Positions 7,590-14,192 of a stretch of DNA of 17,184 bases are shown here, in pieces. The position numbers were made by a program, and so were the translations under genes. Positions within the stretch are counted from its first letter, which is position 1; every line of letters begins with the position of its first letter. Source of the stretch: Clostridiaceae bacterium. Its GTDB lineage: Bacteria > Bacillota > Clostridia > DSM-8532. The notes below the pieces were generated by a model. The model saw only the letters and a program-made list of their open reading frames with translations. It did not search any database and had not been told where the DNA came from. The stretch lies in contig JAAYGP010000350.1 of the NCBI GenBank assembly GCA_012727625.1, forward strand, positions 1-17,184, written 5' to 3'.

Positions 7590-7824
7590 GTGTGCGCGGC
7601 ATGCACGCGACCTTGACGGTGAAAGTCCGTTACGGGGGTTGATAGCACCAACCGTTAGCCGAAGGCAAGGGTGTCCACCGTGAGGTGGAATCTGAAAGAA
7701 GCCGGAGACAAAGTCCCGGCCTGACGAATTGAAACTTCATATGAGGCATATGCAAGTCGGACGAGTTTGCATAACAAAACGAAGTCCTATGCTATCCGAG
7801 GCTTGCGGTGTAAATGAAGCAGGT
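7590..7824 (+). mobile_element. Group IIC intron, 5' domain I fragment (truncated, no reverse transcriptase)
   Basis: Begins with GTGTGCGCGGCATG, the expected GUGYG intron start, followed by the domain I landmarks GTGAAAGTCC, GTTAGCCGAAGGCAAGGGTG, GGTGGAATCTGAAAGAAGC, GAAACTTCATATGAGGC, GAGTTTGCATAACAAAACGA and GTAAATGAAGCAG. In order and wording these resemble, from memory, domain I of the Oceanobacillus iheyensis group IIC intron. Similarity stops at about 7823; domains II-VI, the domain V catalytic hairpin and the intron-encoded protein are missing. The 5' exon is the terminator hairpin at 7552-7587, the standard class C target. The element is therefore a dead 5' remnant, unable to splice or move on its own. 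Confidence 0.85.
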
Positions 7825-8048
7825 ATCGCTTGGCATACCGGTTCAGTCAACTCGACGAGATGGTCGAACATGACTCGCAGGTCATCAACAAAATCATGCT
7901 TGAACCGTGTGATTTTGGAAGCATCGGGAACTTTCGAAAAGCCGCAGAACTCCCGAAACTCCCGCGAGTACTGCAGGAATATGAGAAGCAATATAAAAAA
8001 TTATTAAAACCGTTGAATTTAAATGGTTTTGAGTTTTGCAATTACTAA
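7824..8048 (+). pseudogene. Orphan reading-frame fragment after the intron stub, unknown
   Basis: An open frame ends at TAA 8046-8048 and reads LAYRFSQLDEMVEHDSQVIN, then KIMLEPCDFGSIGNFRKAAE and a lysine-rich helical tail (VLQEYEKQYKKLLKP). The composition looks like real protein. The only possible start is TTG 7830 without a ribosome binding site, and the open frame runs back toward the point where intron similarity ends. It is probably the C-terminal end of a gene cut by the deletion that removed the rest of the intron. A small intact gene of up to 72 residues is the alternative. I do not recognise the family. It ends 32 bases before the next gene. Confidence 0.4.
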
Positions 8049-8080
8049 AACTATATCTTATTATGAAAGGACAACCAGAT

Positions 8081-9007
8081 ATGATTAACAAACCAATAAA
8101 ATCATTAAAACAATTACTCAGCGAAGAAAAAGGGGTGCTGGCTCCCTGTGTTTTTGACTCTGCTTCTGCCAGAGTTGCGGAATTGTCCGGATTTAAGGCA
8201 ATATGTCTCAGCGGAGCTGAATTGTCCATGGCCATGGATGGCCTGCCCGACCTGGGGATTCTGAGTCTTCCCGAGTTGGAATGGATTGTCAGCCGTATAA
8301 CGGAGAACTGCTCACTGCCGCTTATTGTGGATGCAGAAGACGGTTTTGGAGGTGTACAGAATGTATTCCGAACATGCAAACGTCTGGCCAGGGCCGGAGC
8401 GAAGGCTATTCTGCTGGAAGATGAAACGGAGCCGGGCTTTGCTAAGGGAGTAGTTGAGAAAAACATTATGCCAAGAGAGGAATATTATGCAAAAGTCAAG
8501 GCTGCCAAAAAAGCACTGGAAGGGACAGACAGCATGTTCATCGCCCGTACAAATGTGCCGATTGACACTCCTGAGGGAATGCAGGAAGCCGTTGAGCGCT
8601 GCAAAGGGTCATTGGAAGCGGGAGCGGACATGATTCTGATTAATCAGCTTAAAACAATGGAACAGGCTCAATACATATCCAAACAATTCCCCGGTGTAAA
8701 TAAGATGTTCCCTGATATTAACCAGTCTGTGAAACAGCCTGTAATACGCGCTGCAGATCTGTATCCTCTTGGATTTAACCTGGTAACAATGCATTTCATG
8801 ATGAAAGGTGCAATGGTGGGTATGCTCAATTACTCATTGCGGGTCGCCAAAGAACAGGATAATCTTTTTTGCAGGGATGAAAGACCTTATAATGTTTCAG
8901 GGCAAAGTGCCCAGCCCTTTTATCCTGTCCAGGAATGGCTGGATTTCGAAAGCGAGCTGACCGGCGTTAAGAGAAAATTCTGGGGTGATCAGCTTAAGCT
9001 GGATTAG
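8081..9007 (+). CDS. PEP mutase / isocitrate lyase superfamily enzyme, substrate unknown
   Basis: Soluble TIM-barrel enzyme of 308 residues in the superfamily that makes or breaks C-C or P-C bonds next to a carboxylate (PEP mutase, methylisocitrate lyase, dimethylmalate lyase, oxaloacetate decarboxylase). The start chosen is ATG 8081 behind GAAAGGA (8065-8071) and matches the family N-terminus SLKQLLSEEKGVLAPCVFDS. The metal-binding loop reads DAEDGFGG (84-91), where the family usually has DADTGYG. The next strand is LEDE (112-115, usually IEDQ). The segment after it, TEPGFAKG, lacks the KKCGH loop, so the catalytic cysteine of isocitrate/methylisocitrate lyase is absent. ARTN (155-158) replaces the common ARTDA. 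These changes exclude a plain lyase call and favour the decarboxylase/mutase side. The acetoacetate decarboxylase-like gene follows after 38 bases, so the two probably act in succession. Confidence 0.88.
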   Translation: MINKPIKSLKQLLSEEKGVLAPCVFDSASARVAELSGFKAICLSGAELSMAMDGLPDLGILSLPELEWIVSRITENCSLPLIVDAEDGFGGVQNVFRTCKRLARAGAKAILLEDETEPGFAKGVVEKNIMPREEYYAKVKAAKKALEGTDSMFIARTNVPIDTPEGMQEAVERCKGSLEAGADMILINQLKTMEQAQYISKQFPGVNKMFPDINQSVKQPVIRAADLYPLGFNLVTMHFMMKGAMVGMLNYSLRVAKEQDNLFCRDERPYNVSGQSAQPFYPVQEWLDFESELTGVKRKFWGDQLKLD

Positions 9008-9045
9008 TATAAGAATTTACTATATGAGAAAGGTATGTGTAATGT

Positions 9046-9873
9046 ATGGCTAAAATAACTGATTTAAAAGGTTTTTGCTATCCATTGTCGCCTGAAGGAA
9101 AATGTTCCCTGCTGGGAAATCCTCCATGGCATTACGGGACAGAATATTTAAACTTTGTTTACCGTACAGACCCGGATATGATCGCCAAATGGCTGCCGGA
9201 ACCATTGGAATTGGGCCCTATGCCCGATATAGCATACGTTGCCTTCAGTAAATGGTGGTCTGTTTGGGAAGATAAAAAAGAAATGGCATACATTAATCCG
9301 GAACGTACACAATACAAGGAAGCCGCAATATGGGTAGGATGTTCATATAAAGGCATGCCCGGCCAGATTTGTTTGCAAATCTGGGTTGACAATGACTTTA
9401 CCATGGCGAGAGGCTGGGCAATGGGATTTCCAAAGAAACTCGGTCAGATCCATATTACCGATTACAATCCGTATAATCCCGGGATGCCGGAACGCGGCGC
9501 AGGAGCCATACTCACCGGGTTTGTATCATCCCATGGCGAGCGACTGATTTCCGGTACAATGAAAATTGAACGCCAAATTGATCCAAAAAAACTGCCATAT
9601 CCCATCGGACTGCCATTGATCCACCTTCGCCATTTTCCGAGCATAGTACCAGGAGCCAAGCCCTCCGTATGTGAACTGGTGAAGCTTGGTGCTGATAATA
9701 AAACCATGGATCCGGTTGTATGGGCAGGAAGCGGTGACTTAAAGTTTTACGAGTCTGAAATCGAAGAGCATACTTCATTAAAACCAAAAGAAATAATTGG
9801 AGCCTATTGGTTCCGGAATGGTTACACATTTAATGGCGGTGAAGTGATTCACGACTATTTAAAAGATGAATAA
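9046..9873 (+). CDS. Acetoacetate decarboxylase family protein
   Basis: 275-residue enzyme of the acetoacetate decarboxylase family, which removes CO2 from beta-keto acids, or catalyses related Schiff-base chemistry, through a lysine. The conserved lysine pair is in AMGFPKKLGQI (Lys130/131), the arginine in NFVYRTDP (Arg40), and the glutamate in TQYKEAAIWVG (Glu92), so the catalytic set looks intact. Size and full-length alignment are consistent with a single-domain cytoplasmic enzyme. The start ATG follows GAGAAAGG (9026-9033). No acetone-pathway partners (CoA transferase, thiolase, adhE) are nearby; instead it is paired with the PEP mutase-like gene and followed by a strong terminator. The substrate may therefore be another keto acid. 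Members of this family also include aldolase- and dehydratase-like enzymes, so decarboxylation is likely but not certain. Confidence 0.9.
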   Translation: MAKITDLKGFCYPLSPEGKCSLLGNPPWHYGTEYLNFVYRTDPDMIAKWLPEPLELGPMPDIAYVAFSKWWSVWEDKKEMAYINPERTQYKEAAIWVGCSYKGMPGQICLQIWVDNDFTMARGWAMGFPKKLGQIHITDYNPYNPGMPERGAGAILTGFVSSHGERLISGTMKIERQIDPKKLPYPIGLPLIHLRHFPSIVPGAKPSVCELVKLGADNKTMDPVVWAGSGDLKFYESEIEEHTSLKPKEIIGAYWFRNGYTFNGGEVIHDYLKDE

Positions 9874-9890
9874 TCAATGTAATAACAGAG

Positions 9891-9926
9891 AAGCTGTCCC
9901 GGTAAAAAATTGGGACAGCTTTTTTC
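9891..9926 (+). terminator. Intrinsic terminator after the decarboxylase gene
   Basis: Stem AAGCTGTCCC (9891-9900) and GGGACAGCTT (9912-9921) with an 11-base loop and a T-run from 9920 to 9925. This is a textbook rho-independent terminator closing the two-gene unit that starts at 8081. Confidence 0.92.
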
Positions 9927-10070
9927 ATTATCTGAATTAAAACAGTTATCTGGATCAAAACATGTAAGACAAATTCACCCGGTGCTCTGCAGGAATCTCC
10001 GGACAGTAACGAGACCCGTCTGATGATTTAAATATAGCTGTGAAAAATATTTTATTAAGGCGCAGTTGTC

Positions 10071-10574
10071 TTATTTGAAAATGACCAGTTCTTCCAAAGG
10101 CTTTCTCTTTCTTTTCACGTAATTTTCATTGGGATAACCCAGTGGTGTAAAGGCGATTGGCTCGATACCGTCTTCAAGCTCAAATGCTTCTTTTACTGCT
10201 TCAGGATCAAAAGCGCCTATCCAGCAGGTTCCAAGCCCTAATGCCGTAGCCGCGAGTATAATATGATCCATAACAATGGCAGCATCTACATCCGCATAGC
10301 TTTTTTGATCGCTTCTGACCCAGCACTTATCTGTAAGAGCGCATACTCCGAGAACATAAGGAGCTTCTGAAAACCAGGGTCGGTGGTATATTTTTTTAAA
10401 TAATTCTCTTCTGCCGTCAGTCTTTGCAACAATAATTTTAAAAGACTGCAGGTTACAGGCAGTAGGGGCCAATTGGGCAGCTTCCAGAATTTTGTTTAAT
10501 TTCTCCTGTTCCACAGGCTCTTTCTTATATGAGCGGACACTGAATCTTTTTTGTAAAACGTCAAAAAAATCCAT
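10071..10574 (-). CDS. Nitroreductase family protein
   Basis: Small FMN-dependent oxidoreductase of 167 residues, the short form of the family that lacks C-terminal extensions. The N-terminal FMN-binding signature is KRFSVRSYKKEPV (residues 9-21), followed by LEAAQLAPTACNLQSFKII and the second FMN region DAAIVMDHIILAATALGLGT with CWIGAFDP. These enzymes reduce nitro groups, quinones or related electron acceptors with NAD(P)H; the natural substrate is unknown. The start ATG lies behind GGAAGGAG. The leader on this strand contains two small hairpins (10593-10608 and 10631-10647). It runs in the same direction as the DUF1848 gene upstream, with 129 bases between them, so it may be read from that gene's promoter or its own. 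Confidence 0.9.
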   Translation of the reverse strand: MDFFDVLQKRFSVRSYKKEPVEQEKLNKILEAAQLAPTACNLQSFKIIVAKTDGRRELFKKIYHRPWFSEAPYVLGVCALTDKCWVRSDQKSYADVDAAIVMDHIILAATALGLGTCWIGAFDPEAVKEAFELEDGIEPIAFTPLGYPNENYVKRKRKPLEELVIFK

Positions 10575-10592
10575 AAAAACTCAACTCCTTCC

Positions 10593-10647
10593 TACTGCAA
10601 AAGCAGTATTATTTTCTCCTGGTTTCGCCGCGAATGCCTCGCATTCG
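10593..10647 (-). promoter_or_regulatory. Two small hairpins in the nitroreductase leader
   Basis: TACTGC-AAAA-GCAGTA at 10593-10608 is a 6-bp stem with a 4-base loop; CGAATGC-CTC-GCATTCG at 10631-10647 is a 7-bp stem with a 3-base loop. Both lie between the DUF1848 stop and the nitroreductase ribosome binding site. The first is close enough to the ribosome binding site to influence translation. Neither matches a riboswitch I know. Confidence 0.35.
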
Positions 10648-10703
10648 TCTGACGCACTTACCACAAGAGCAATACTTATATAAAACAAAATAGTATACAT
10701 AAT

Positions 10704-11633
10704 TCAATCAAACAACTCTATCTGCATGCTTTTGTTTGATGCAGCGTTTCTAACCTTAATTATATCATAATCATTAATTTCTCCAACCAGTAACTCACCA
10801 TTGGGATTTTGGCGTTTACAGTTGTTGTTCACTGATATTTGGCTGTAATTTGCATAACAATATACACAACCATTTTTACAGGTGTTATATGCCCCAATGT
10901 CAATGCTTTCATAACAACCGCAAGATCTGCGCTGATTTTTGTCTTTCCTTATATCAAGCTTATAACCACAAATTTTCTCTATAAGGGTTTTGTCAATACA
11001 ACTGGCTTGTTCTATACCTAATCCGGATAATAATGAACTTTCGCAGCAGGCATTCACCGAAATACCGTATTTTCCTGCCAATGAGGAGATAATCTTAGAT
11101 AACTCAATCATCTCATCTTCACTTATTTTTCTTAAAATATTTGTTTTTAACTTTGAGTATATATCAACAAAGCTGATAATGCACTGCTCCGTATGTTTGT
11201 GAAGTTTACTCAAGAGCCTTGTAAACTGTTTTTCATGATATGAAATGTCAAGCTCGTTGTTTAAAATTATAGGGTCGTATCTCCACACAACCTTGTCTTT
11301 TCCTATCCTGTCACTGAGATTTAAAAAGGTTTTAATTATTTCCTCTTTGTCTCTGAGTCCCTTTTCTATTGAGCTGTCATAGGGTGTTACCGTAAATTGA
11401 AAATAATACTTATATCCCATATTATCCAGAATATCCAGTTTATTCATCATATTAAGAGGATCTTTTGTCCAAAAGACAATGCAATCAACAATATCAGGAG
11501 TTAACAAAACTTTACTGATCCGGGCATGGTTCATAGGGTTGCGCGTTAAAACAAATCCGGCATTTAACCTTCTAATGAACCACTCGGAATAATATGCGGG
11601 TATGTCTGTTCTTCGTGAAGCGCTGAGAATCAT
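10704..11633 (-). CDS. DUF1848 family protein with C-terminal radical-SAM-like cysteine cluster
   Basis: 309-residue protein of the uncharacterised DUF1848 family. The N-terminus MILSASRRTDIPAYYSEWFI and the barrel-like strands (FVLTRNPMN, DCIVFWTKDPLNM, YYFQFTVTPYD, VVWRYDPI) are diagnostic. At the C-terminus are SCGCYES (Cys238, Cys240) and TCKNGCVYCYAN, where Cys252, Cys256 and Cys259 form CX3CX2C, the cluster pattern of radical SAM enzymes. It is at the end of the protein rather than the start. The Pfam description of this family, as I recall it, notes the same resemblance. A 4Fe-4S cluster and SAM chemistry are therefore plausible, but the substrate is unknown. Transcription probably starts at the promoter listed at 11675-11703. 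Confidence 0.85.
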   Translation of the reverse strand: MILSASRRTDIPAYYSEWFIRRLNAGFVLTRNPMNHARISKVLLTPDIVDCIVFWTKDPLNMMNKLDILDNMGYKYYFQFTVTPYDSSIEKGLRDKEEIIKTFLNLSDRIGKDKVVWRYDPIILNNELDISYHEKQFTRLLSKLHKHTEQCIISFVDIYSKLKTNILRKISEDEMIELSKIISSLAGKYGISVNACCESSLLSGLGIEQASCIDKTLIEKICGYKLDIRKDKNQRRSCGCYESIDIGAYNTCKNGCVYCYANYSQISVNNNCKRQNPNGELLVGEINDYDIIKVRNAASNKSMQIELFD

Positions 11634-11674
11634 GATTCAAACCTCGGTTATCAGATATTAAATGGTTAATTTCA

Positions 11675-11703
11675 ATTATATCATAGTGCCAAAAAGCTGC
11701 AAA
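11675..11703 (-). promoter_or_regulatory. Predicted promoter of the DUF1848 gene
   Basis: Minus strand: -10 TATAAT (11675-11680), a 17-base spacer, and -35 TTTGCA (11698-11703). The -10 is perfect and the -35 is weak. Transcription would start about 35 bases upstream of the start codon. Confidence 0.5.
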
Positions 11704-11965
11704 TATCCGGGTAATCCGACAGGAAAGGCAATACGAACACAACAGTTTAATGCCTGCTTTTTAATTCTGCTCAAGTTTGCGGATTTTTTTCATCTGAACC
11801 GAATATAGAAGACCATGCTGAATTTATTACGAAAGAAGTTTCGGTTTCAAGTATAAGAGATATAAGAAATCGAAGTATATTTTGAAAAAATAACATAATA
11901 CCGAATGTATTACTTTCTTGCTGGCAAATGCTGGACATATTATGGTGTTTAGTGATAAAATTAAA

Positions 11966-11980
11966 ATATATTCAATATAT
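11966..11980. promoter_or_regulatory. 15-base palindrome, candidate Lrp/AsnC operator
   Basis: ATATATT-C-AATATAT is a perfect 7+1+7 palindrome whose right end is 12 bases before the start codon of the Lrp-type regulator. Lrp/AsnC sites are typically 15-bp AT-rich palindromes, and these regulators commonly repress their own gene. AT-richness raises the chance of coincidence. Confidence 0.45.
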
Positions 11981-11992
11981 AGCGGTGTTGAT

Positions 11993-12445
11993 ATGGAAAT
12001 AGACGCTACTGATATTAAAATTCTTAATATTTTGCGAAAAAACTCCCGTGTTTCAGCTTCGCTGATAAGCCAACGCATAAACATGTCCCTTTCTGCAGTA
12101 AGTGAACGAATTAAAAAGCTGGAGACTTCGGGTATAATCAAGCAGTATACGGCGATCCTTGACTCCAAGAAGCTGGGCAAGGATACCACAGCGTTTATTT
12201 CAGTGCGGCTGGAACACCCTAAGTTTAACGATCATTTCACGGAAAATGTAAGGAATCATCCTGAGATTATTGAGTGCTATTACCTTACCGGGGATTTTGA
12301 TTATTTACTGAAAGTGATAACCTCATCCACTGAGATGCTTTCAGAAATATTGAATTTTATAAAAAGTATTAAAGGTGTATCTCTCACAAAAACGGTAGTA
12401 GTTTTATCCACGGTCAAAAATAATTTTTCATGTCCACCTGATTAA
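11993..12445 (+). CDS. Lrp/AsnC family transcriptional regulator
   Basis: 150-residue regulator, the standard length of the family. The start chosen is ATG 11993, giving MEIDATDIKILNILRKNSRV, the usual N-terminus; an upstream frame to 11918 adds non-conserved residues. The helix-turn-helix lies at about 22-45 (SASLISQRINMSLSAVSERIKK). The C-terminal RAM domain (about 66-143) contains ECYYLTGDFDYLLKV, the Gly-Asp-(Phe/Tyr)-Asp-(Tyr/Phe) turn of the effector pocket. Such proteins form octamers and respond to amino acids or related small molecules. It precedes the transhydrogenase operon in the same direction with a 227-base gap, so control of that operon is a reasonable inference. The ribosome binding site is weak (GCGGTG). 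Confidence 0.92.
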   Translation: MEIDATDIKILNILRKNSRVSASLISQRINMSLSAVSERIKKLETSGIIKQYTAILDSKKLGKDTTAFISVRLEHPKFNDHFTENVRNHPEIIECYYLTGDFDYLLKVITSSTEMLSEILNFIKSIKGVSLTKTVVVLSTVKNNFSCPPD

Positions 12446-12632
12446 GCCTTATTCCTTTTTTTAGTATAAAAGTTGGTACGTTACGAATATTTTTTAACTT
12501 TTAATGACTTGAAAACCCCATGCAGCCAAATCCGCACCGTATATCGTAAACTTGGCGAAGCATAGAACGTGTTACATAAAAACGCATAGGGAAAGCATCA
12601 GGAAATTGAATTCAGGCGTAAACAAACGCTTA

Positions 12633-12658
12633 TTTAACCAGTATATTTATCAGTTAAA
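12633..12658. promoter_or_regulatory. Inverted repeat ahead of the transhydrogenase operon
   Basis: TTTAAC (12633-12638) and GTTAAA (12653-12658) are inverted repeats 14 bases apart, ending just before the AGGGGGA ribosome binding site of the first transhydrogenase gene. They could be a regulator site or a weak leader stem. The sequence is not the same as the palindrome at 11966-11980. Confidence 0.3.
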
Positions 12659-12672
12659 AAGGGGGAATTAGT

Positions 12673-13830
12673 ATGGTTATTGGTATCCCAAAGGAAACTA
12701 TGCCAGGGGAGAGCCGTGTTTCCGCAACTCCGGAAACCGTCAGTGAAATGGTGAAATCAGGAGCTACCGTGTTAGTTGAAAAGTCAGCGGGAAAAGGCGC
12801 GTTTTTAAGTGATGAGAGCTATATTGCTGCCGGTGCTGTGATTGTGGAGGACTGCGAAGAGATTTTCGAAAAATCCGATGTGATATTAAAGGTAAAAGAA
12901 CCGCAATACAACGCCGAAAAGGGATGTTCTGAAATAGATTTAATGCATAGCGGCCAGTATCTGATAGCATTTCTTCATCCCGCTTCTCCTGCCAATCATC
13001 CCATGGTAAAGGAAATGGCCAGGAAAGGAATTATTGGCCTGACTCTTGACGGAATCCCGAGAATTTCAAGGGCCCAGAACATGGATGCATTAACTTCCAT
13101 GAGCACCTGTGCCGGGTATAAGGGAATTTTGATGGCGGCTTCAATGCTTCCGAAGTTTGTGCCGCAGATTGTCTGTGCAGCAGGTTTTATCAGGCCCTCA
13201 AATGTGATGGTTATTGGAGCCGGTGTTGCGGGTTTACAGGCAATTGCGACTGCACGGCGGTTAGGAGCGGTTGTTTATGCGGCAGATATACGACCTGAGG
13301 CAGCAGAACAAGCCAAATCCTTAGGAGCAAGAATAGTGGACACGGGTGTTCCGTCGGAAATTGCGGTTGGTGAGGGTGGCTATGCAAAGCCCCTGCCTGA
13401 AGAATGGATGGTAAAAGAGAGAGACGCCTTGAAAGAGACTATTTCCAAAATGGATATTGTATTTTGCTCCGCGCTTGTACCAAGCAGGCTCGCTCCTGTT
13501 CTTGTTACTGAAGAAATTGTTGAATCCATGCAGCCAGGATCCGTCATTGTGGATATATCCATCGACCAGGGCGGCAACTGTGCCATAACGGTGCCCGGTG
13601 AAATTACAAATAAACATGGTGTTACCATTTTGGGAATTAAAAATATACCGGGGATTTTGCCTGTCAGTTCAACCTGGATGTTTGCAAAAAATGTCTGTAA
13701 TCTTTTTAAGTATCTTACAAAGGATAATCAAATTGTCCTTGATTTGAATGACGAGATTGTTGCAGGAATTCTTACAACCTATAACGGGGAAATTGTCCAT
13801 GTTGGCGCAAGAGAGGCCATGGGGATTTAA
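12673..13830 (+). CDS. pntAA: NAD(P) transhydrogenase subunit alpha part 1 (dI, NAD(H)-binding)
   Basis: Soluble NAD(H)-binding domain I of proton-translocating transhydrogenase, which passes hydride between NADH and NADP+ while protons cross the membrane. 385 residues, typical of split-alpha bacterial enzymes. It shares the alanine dehydrogenase/PNT fold: N-terminal MVIGIPKETMPGESRVSATP, the RAQNMDAL motif with Arg133, Gln135 and Asp138 (the catalytic triad positions of the family), the nucleotide fold GAGVAGLQAIATARRLGA (from 182) and Asp205 for NAD ribose. VDISIDQGGN and the late LPVSSTWMFAKNV are also conserved. An alanine dehydrogenase call is excluded by the two membrane subunits that follow. 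The start ATG follows AGGGGGA. The next gene starts 71 bases on. Confidence 0.94.
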   Translation: MVIGIPKETMPGESRVSATPETVSEMVKSGATVLVEKSAGKGAFLSDESYIAAGAVIVEDCEEIFEKSDVILKVKEPQYNAEKGCSEIDLMHSGQYLIAFLHPASPANHPMVKEMARKGIIGLTLDGIPRISRAQNMDALTSMSTCAGYKGILMAASMLPKFVPQIVCAAGFIRPSNVMVIGAGVAGLQAIATARRLGAVVYAADIRPEAAEQAKSLGARIVDTGVPSEIAVGEGGYAKPLPEEWMVKERDALKETISKMDIVFCSALVPSRLAPVLVTEEIVESMQPGSVIVDISIDQGGNCAITVPGEITNKHGVTILGIKNIPGILPVSSTWMFAKNVCNLFKYLTKDNQIVLDLNDEIVAGILTTYNGEIVHVGAREAMGI

Positions 13831-13901
13831 CAAGTTAGTAAAGAAGCAGCTCGATGGCTTTGAAATGTTTCAACAAATTCTATTATACGAGGAGAGTGGT
13901 T

Positions 13902-14192
13902 ATGAGCCCGTTTTTTATGATTGTTATATTTGTAATATCCACAATAGTTGGCTATAAACTTATCAGGAATGTTCCAAGCCTCTTACATACCCCGCTGATG
14001 TCAGGAATGAATGCCTTGTCCGGAATTACAATTATTGGTGCCTTGTCCGCAACGGGGGCCGCTGTTCGCACAGGAAACAGGCTGTTTGGGTTTCTTGCCA
14101 TATTTCTTGCCATGCTGAATGTATCCGGAGGTTTTGCAGTAACTCACAGGATGCTGGGTATGTTCCGGCAAAAGGAGGCACAAAATGAGTGA
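13902..14192 (+). CDS. pntAB: NAD(P) transhydrogenase subunit alpha part 2 (small membrane subunit)
   Basis: 96-residue hydrophobic subunit that supplies part of membrane domain II. The start used is ATG 13902, preceded by GAGGAGAG (13890-13897); an upstream ATG at 13854 adds a polar leader and has no such site. Three to four membrane spans are visible: FFMIVIFVISTIVGYKLI, LSGITIIGALSATGA and FGFLAIFLAMLNVSGGFAVT. The motifs RNVPSLLHTPLMSGMNALSG and GGFAVTHRMLGMF are diagnostic of PntAB. The stop overlaps the next start by 8 bases, so translation is probably coupled to PntB. Confidence 0.93.
   Translation: MSPFFMIVIFVISTIVGYKLIRNVPSLLHTPLMSGMNALSGITIIGALSATGAAVRTGNRLFGFLAIFLAMLNVSGGFAVTHRMLGMFRQKEAQNE

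Larger units (their letters stand above)
11634..11992. other. Divergent intergenic region between DUF1848 and Lrp/AsnC genes
   Basis: 359 bases holding the leftward DUF1848 promoter and, next to the Lrp-type gene, a 15-base palindrome at 11966-11980. The frame open from 11918 belongs to the leader and not to the regulator, whose conserved N-terminus starts at 11993. No other gene or RNA is evident. Confidence 0.5.

Noticed and set aside
11918..11992. Extended N-terminus of the Lrp/AsnC regulator
   Set aside because: The conserved family N-terminus begins at 11993, and the extension would overlap the candidate operator.
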